Assembly: GCA_964247055.1 (NCBI GenBank) | Contig: OZ176050.1 | Span: forward strand, 12,772,001 to 12,836,000 | Direction: 5' to 3' | From: Paragordius varius | Lineage: Eukaryota; Nematomorpha | Length of the DNA stretch: 64,000 nucleotides | Shown here: in pieces, positions 62,191 through 64,000 of the stretch | Layout: each line of letters opens with the position of its first letter | Position numbering within the stretch: the first letter of the stretch is position 1 | Position numbers and translations under genes: made by a program | The notes under the pieces: generated by a model | What the model saw: only the letters and a program-made list of their open reading frames with translations | Databases searched by the model: none | Told to the model about the DNA's origin: nothing

Positions 62191-64000
62191 TTTATATAAT
62201 AAAATTCAAATTTATTTTATCTTATTTGGCTCAATTTATTAATTAAGAAGTTTTATTATACTTTTACCATTTAAATAATATCCTTATCATATTTCTAGTT
62301 CTTCAAAGCACCTTCACATTTGCTCAATCAAGGTTATGTTGACGCAAATCATTCCCAAGGTTAGCATTTTAACCATTTTTTCAAGAAATTTAATCAATAG
62401 AAATTTGATGATTTTCAATTTATTTAACTTCTTGGTAGAATTTTGCACCAACTATTTAGTTCAATTATATACAGTCCCTTATTCCCAAAATGAGATTATG
62501 CAATACATAAATTATTTATTTATTAATTTTTTATATTAATGTATTATAATATTCTTTATATATTTAAATTTCTTTTCATTAATAATGTTGGAGTATTTTC
62601 TTTTATACCCTAAAATAAACAAATATCTAACTAACCTATCATCTAAAAATTTGAAAAAGTCTACAATGAATGATTTAAAACTTTTTATATGAGCGGGATA
62701 GGAGGTTTACCATATAATATACGAATTACAGTTTCAACTCACCCTAAAAATAAATTATGTGTTTTTGAGCTAATATAACTTACTAATAATATTAAATCTA
62801 TCTTTATTATATAGTTATCATTTTTTCAGTATTATTTTAATTTAAAACAAAATTTTATTGTTTAAAATATATAAAAATATAGGGAATTTTTAATCTTAAA
62901 AAACATATATTACATTTGAGGGTGAATTTGAATTGTTCAAGGGTGAAAATGAATTGTAAATGGTATATATATTTCATATCATACCACATATAGTAAAAAC
63001 TGATTTTGAAAATGTTAACGACGAAAATGCTCAAATGCAGTTTGATGCCTTCGATGAGCTGTGTCAAGAAAGGTCTCTTGCATTTTCTGAAAAGACAAAT
63101 TCTAGCAATGGCCCAGACTCCAGAAATAATTCAACTTTTAGTAGCGCTGAAGGAAATGGGTAAAATTTTATTTTAACTGAAATTTGAATTTTATCCAATT
63201 TGAGGACAAAAACATATAATAATGAGTGGTGGGATTGTAAAATAAGTTTATCTATATATATATTTTTGGATTGTTTTAAAATATTTAAGAATATACTATT
63301 AACAGTTTAAATCACCCCTGAAAAATTCAAAGTTACCCTCGAACAATTTTAATTTATAAATTAGGTGTTATTTAAGAATTAAAACCTTTATTTTATAATA
63401 TTTTTAAAATATGAAAATCTGTTTAAAATTAATATAATGCTGAAAAAATAATAAATGTCGTAAAAATATATTTCATATTAATGATGAGTAATACTATCCC
63501 GAAAACACATAATTTATTTTTAGGGTCAATTTGAAATGTAAATGGTATATTTAAAATGACAATTAAAAACTACTGAATAAATAACACGGAAAACGTTATG
63601 GTAAGCTTAAAATATATAAAAGATAGTCATTAGTATAATTCAAAAAAACTCTGTTTATTTTTTCATAAATTGACAATTTTTTGCGACTTTTTATCACATT
63701 TTTTAGATTTAAGATATGAATATGATTTGAGAGACCCTAAGAATTAATCAGTTGGTATTATAAGGCCTTTTTTATATAGAAAAGTATATTTTCTGATTAT
63801 TTAAACTTTAAACCTCTTTTTATAGTTCGACCGAAAATACGCCACAAAAGATGTATTCACATTCTGCATTTAGCCCTTCTTTTGAGGATTTTACCCATGA
63901 TGAAAACATTAACCAGTACAGATTATGTTTAAAAATGTTAAATAATATCTATATTATATTCAATTTTTCTCAGCAGTCTATAATAATTTATATATTCAAC
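52592..64000 (+). CDS. PPP6R: SAPS-domain regulatory subunit of protein phosphatase 6, 3' end beyond window
   Basis: Twenty exons: 52592-52654, 52679-52758, 52783-52902, 52930-53122, 53744-53884, 54175-54243, 55043-55161, 55500-55946, 56124-56323, 56616-56876, 57207-57400, 58030-58203, 58857-59136, 59452-59634, 60094-60681, 61056-61381, 61817-62008, 62299-62359, 62994-63159, 63826-63915. All phases agree. The start MFWQINF matches the conserved MFWxF start, followed by NLLDNE/DTKLEEILNEDD and IIQECKAQNSRLIK as in human PPP6R1-3. Later SAPS blocks are TRVRLVSSL, FGRVRYHLLQVCLQYV and VSYMGHLHLISQMIE. The family scaffolds the PP6 catalytic subunit (Sit4 in yeast). About 1315 codons are visible against about 870 in human; the excess is Asn/Ser/Asp-rich insertion, mostly in exons 8-11 and 15. 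The first three introns are 24, 24 and 27 nt. Exon 14 has a tandem CAGCAG-type acceptor. The 5' part of exon 8 fits the family poorly. The donor of the last exon is a best guess. Confidence 0.93.
52655..52678 (+). other. 24-nt GT-AG intron 1 of PP6R
   Basis: Removing it joins NLLDNE to DTKLEEILNEDD in frame and restores the family spacing. Reading through gives a stop codon immediately before the exon. The intron starts GTTTTG and ends TATAG, with no room for a polypyrimidine tract. Confidence 0.9.
52759..52782 (+). other. 24-nt GT-AG intron 2 of PP6R
   Basis: Starts GTTGAT and ends GTTTAG. Splicing joins RLIK to YLQKPEILEELLSLII, matching the family RKLIEFLLKAECLEDLVSF. Reading through meets TAG at once. 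An alternative AG five bases upstream would put exon 3 out of frame. Confidence 0.88.
52903..52929 (+). other. 27-nt GT-AG intron 3 of PP6R
   Basis: Starts GTAATT and ends ATTTTAG. Both flanking exons are in frame only when it is removed. Confidence 0.88.
54673..54997. repeat. family-A MITE copy 9 (PP6R intron 6)
   Basis: Three left and four right subrepeats. Within the 799-nt intron before exon 7, ending 46 bp before the acceptor. Confidence 0.8.
62149..62187. repeat. AT microsatellite
   Basis: Alternating AT run in PP6R intron 17. Confidence 0.9.
62708..62966. repeat. family-A MITE copy 10 (PP6R intron 18)
   Basis: Right end is only 27 bp from the exon 19 acceptor. Left arm has a single subrepeat, right arm two. 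Confidence 0.75.
63292..63549. repeat. family-A MITE copy 11 (PP6R intron 19)
   Basis: Left arm with two diverged subrepeats, right arm with one. The core is closest to copy 4. Confidence 0.75.

Noticed and set aside
1-64000. LTR elements, retroviral genes, Polintons or other capsid-bearing elements
   Set aside because: No reverse transcriptase, integrase, capsid or polymerase block was recognised on either strand.
1-64000. CRISPR arrays, operons and bacterial promoters
   Set aside because: The window is eukaryotic with spliced genes; regular repeats seen are satellites and MITE arms.

Overview
This is an AT-rich metazoan nuclear segment with spliceosomal genes and no LTR, Polinton, viral, rRNA, tRNA or CRISPR locus that I can support. 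Exons were built by hand by joining conserved protein blocks across GT-AG introns and checking that reading phase is kept at every junction. Four genes gave complete or nearly complete models, and three more are partial or tentative.

Layout, left to right. An L1/neuroglian-type adhesion molecule occupies 1-4428 (+, 3' part only). A repeat-rich gap follows. A short unrecognised gene lies at 10442-12348 (-). PGS1, the mitochondrial phosphatidylglycerophosphate synthase, spans 15205-27071 (+, 16 exons). A small secreted cysteine-rich ITG-like prohormone lies at 30456-34293 (+). A cyclic-nucleotide-gated channel of beta-subunit type runs 46355-35533 (-, 17 exons). An ANGEL/CCR4-type nuclease runs 49868-47303 (-). 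A SAPS-domain PP6 regulatory subunit begins at 52592 (+) and runs off the right edge. Three of these (L1CAM, ITG-like peptide, CNG channel) are neuronal-type genes. PGS1, ANGEL and PP6R are housekeeping. Nothing suggests that the neighbours work in one pathway.

The most unusual property is intron architecture. Seven introns are only 24-31 nt long and sit consecutively at the 5' ends of the visible PGS1, ANGEL and PP6R models, while every other intron is 72 nt to over 2 kb. The larger introns are filled with short inverted-repeat DNA elements. Family A has TIRs that carry a variable number of about 21-bp subrepeats (11 copies). Family B starts with CAGTAAAAATT and supplies or lies beside splice donors in several introns. 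hAT-like MITEs (one nested in another), foldback elements, a pogo-like remnant, a tRNA-type SINE and a dimeric satellite are also present.

The organism cannot be named from this window. Protostome-type genes, very high AT content and introns near 25 nt point to a reduced spiralian. Dicyemids are known for such introns, and an orthonectid would fit the retained neuronal genes better. That is a guess.
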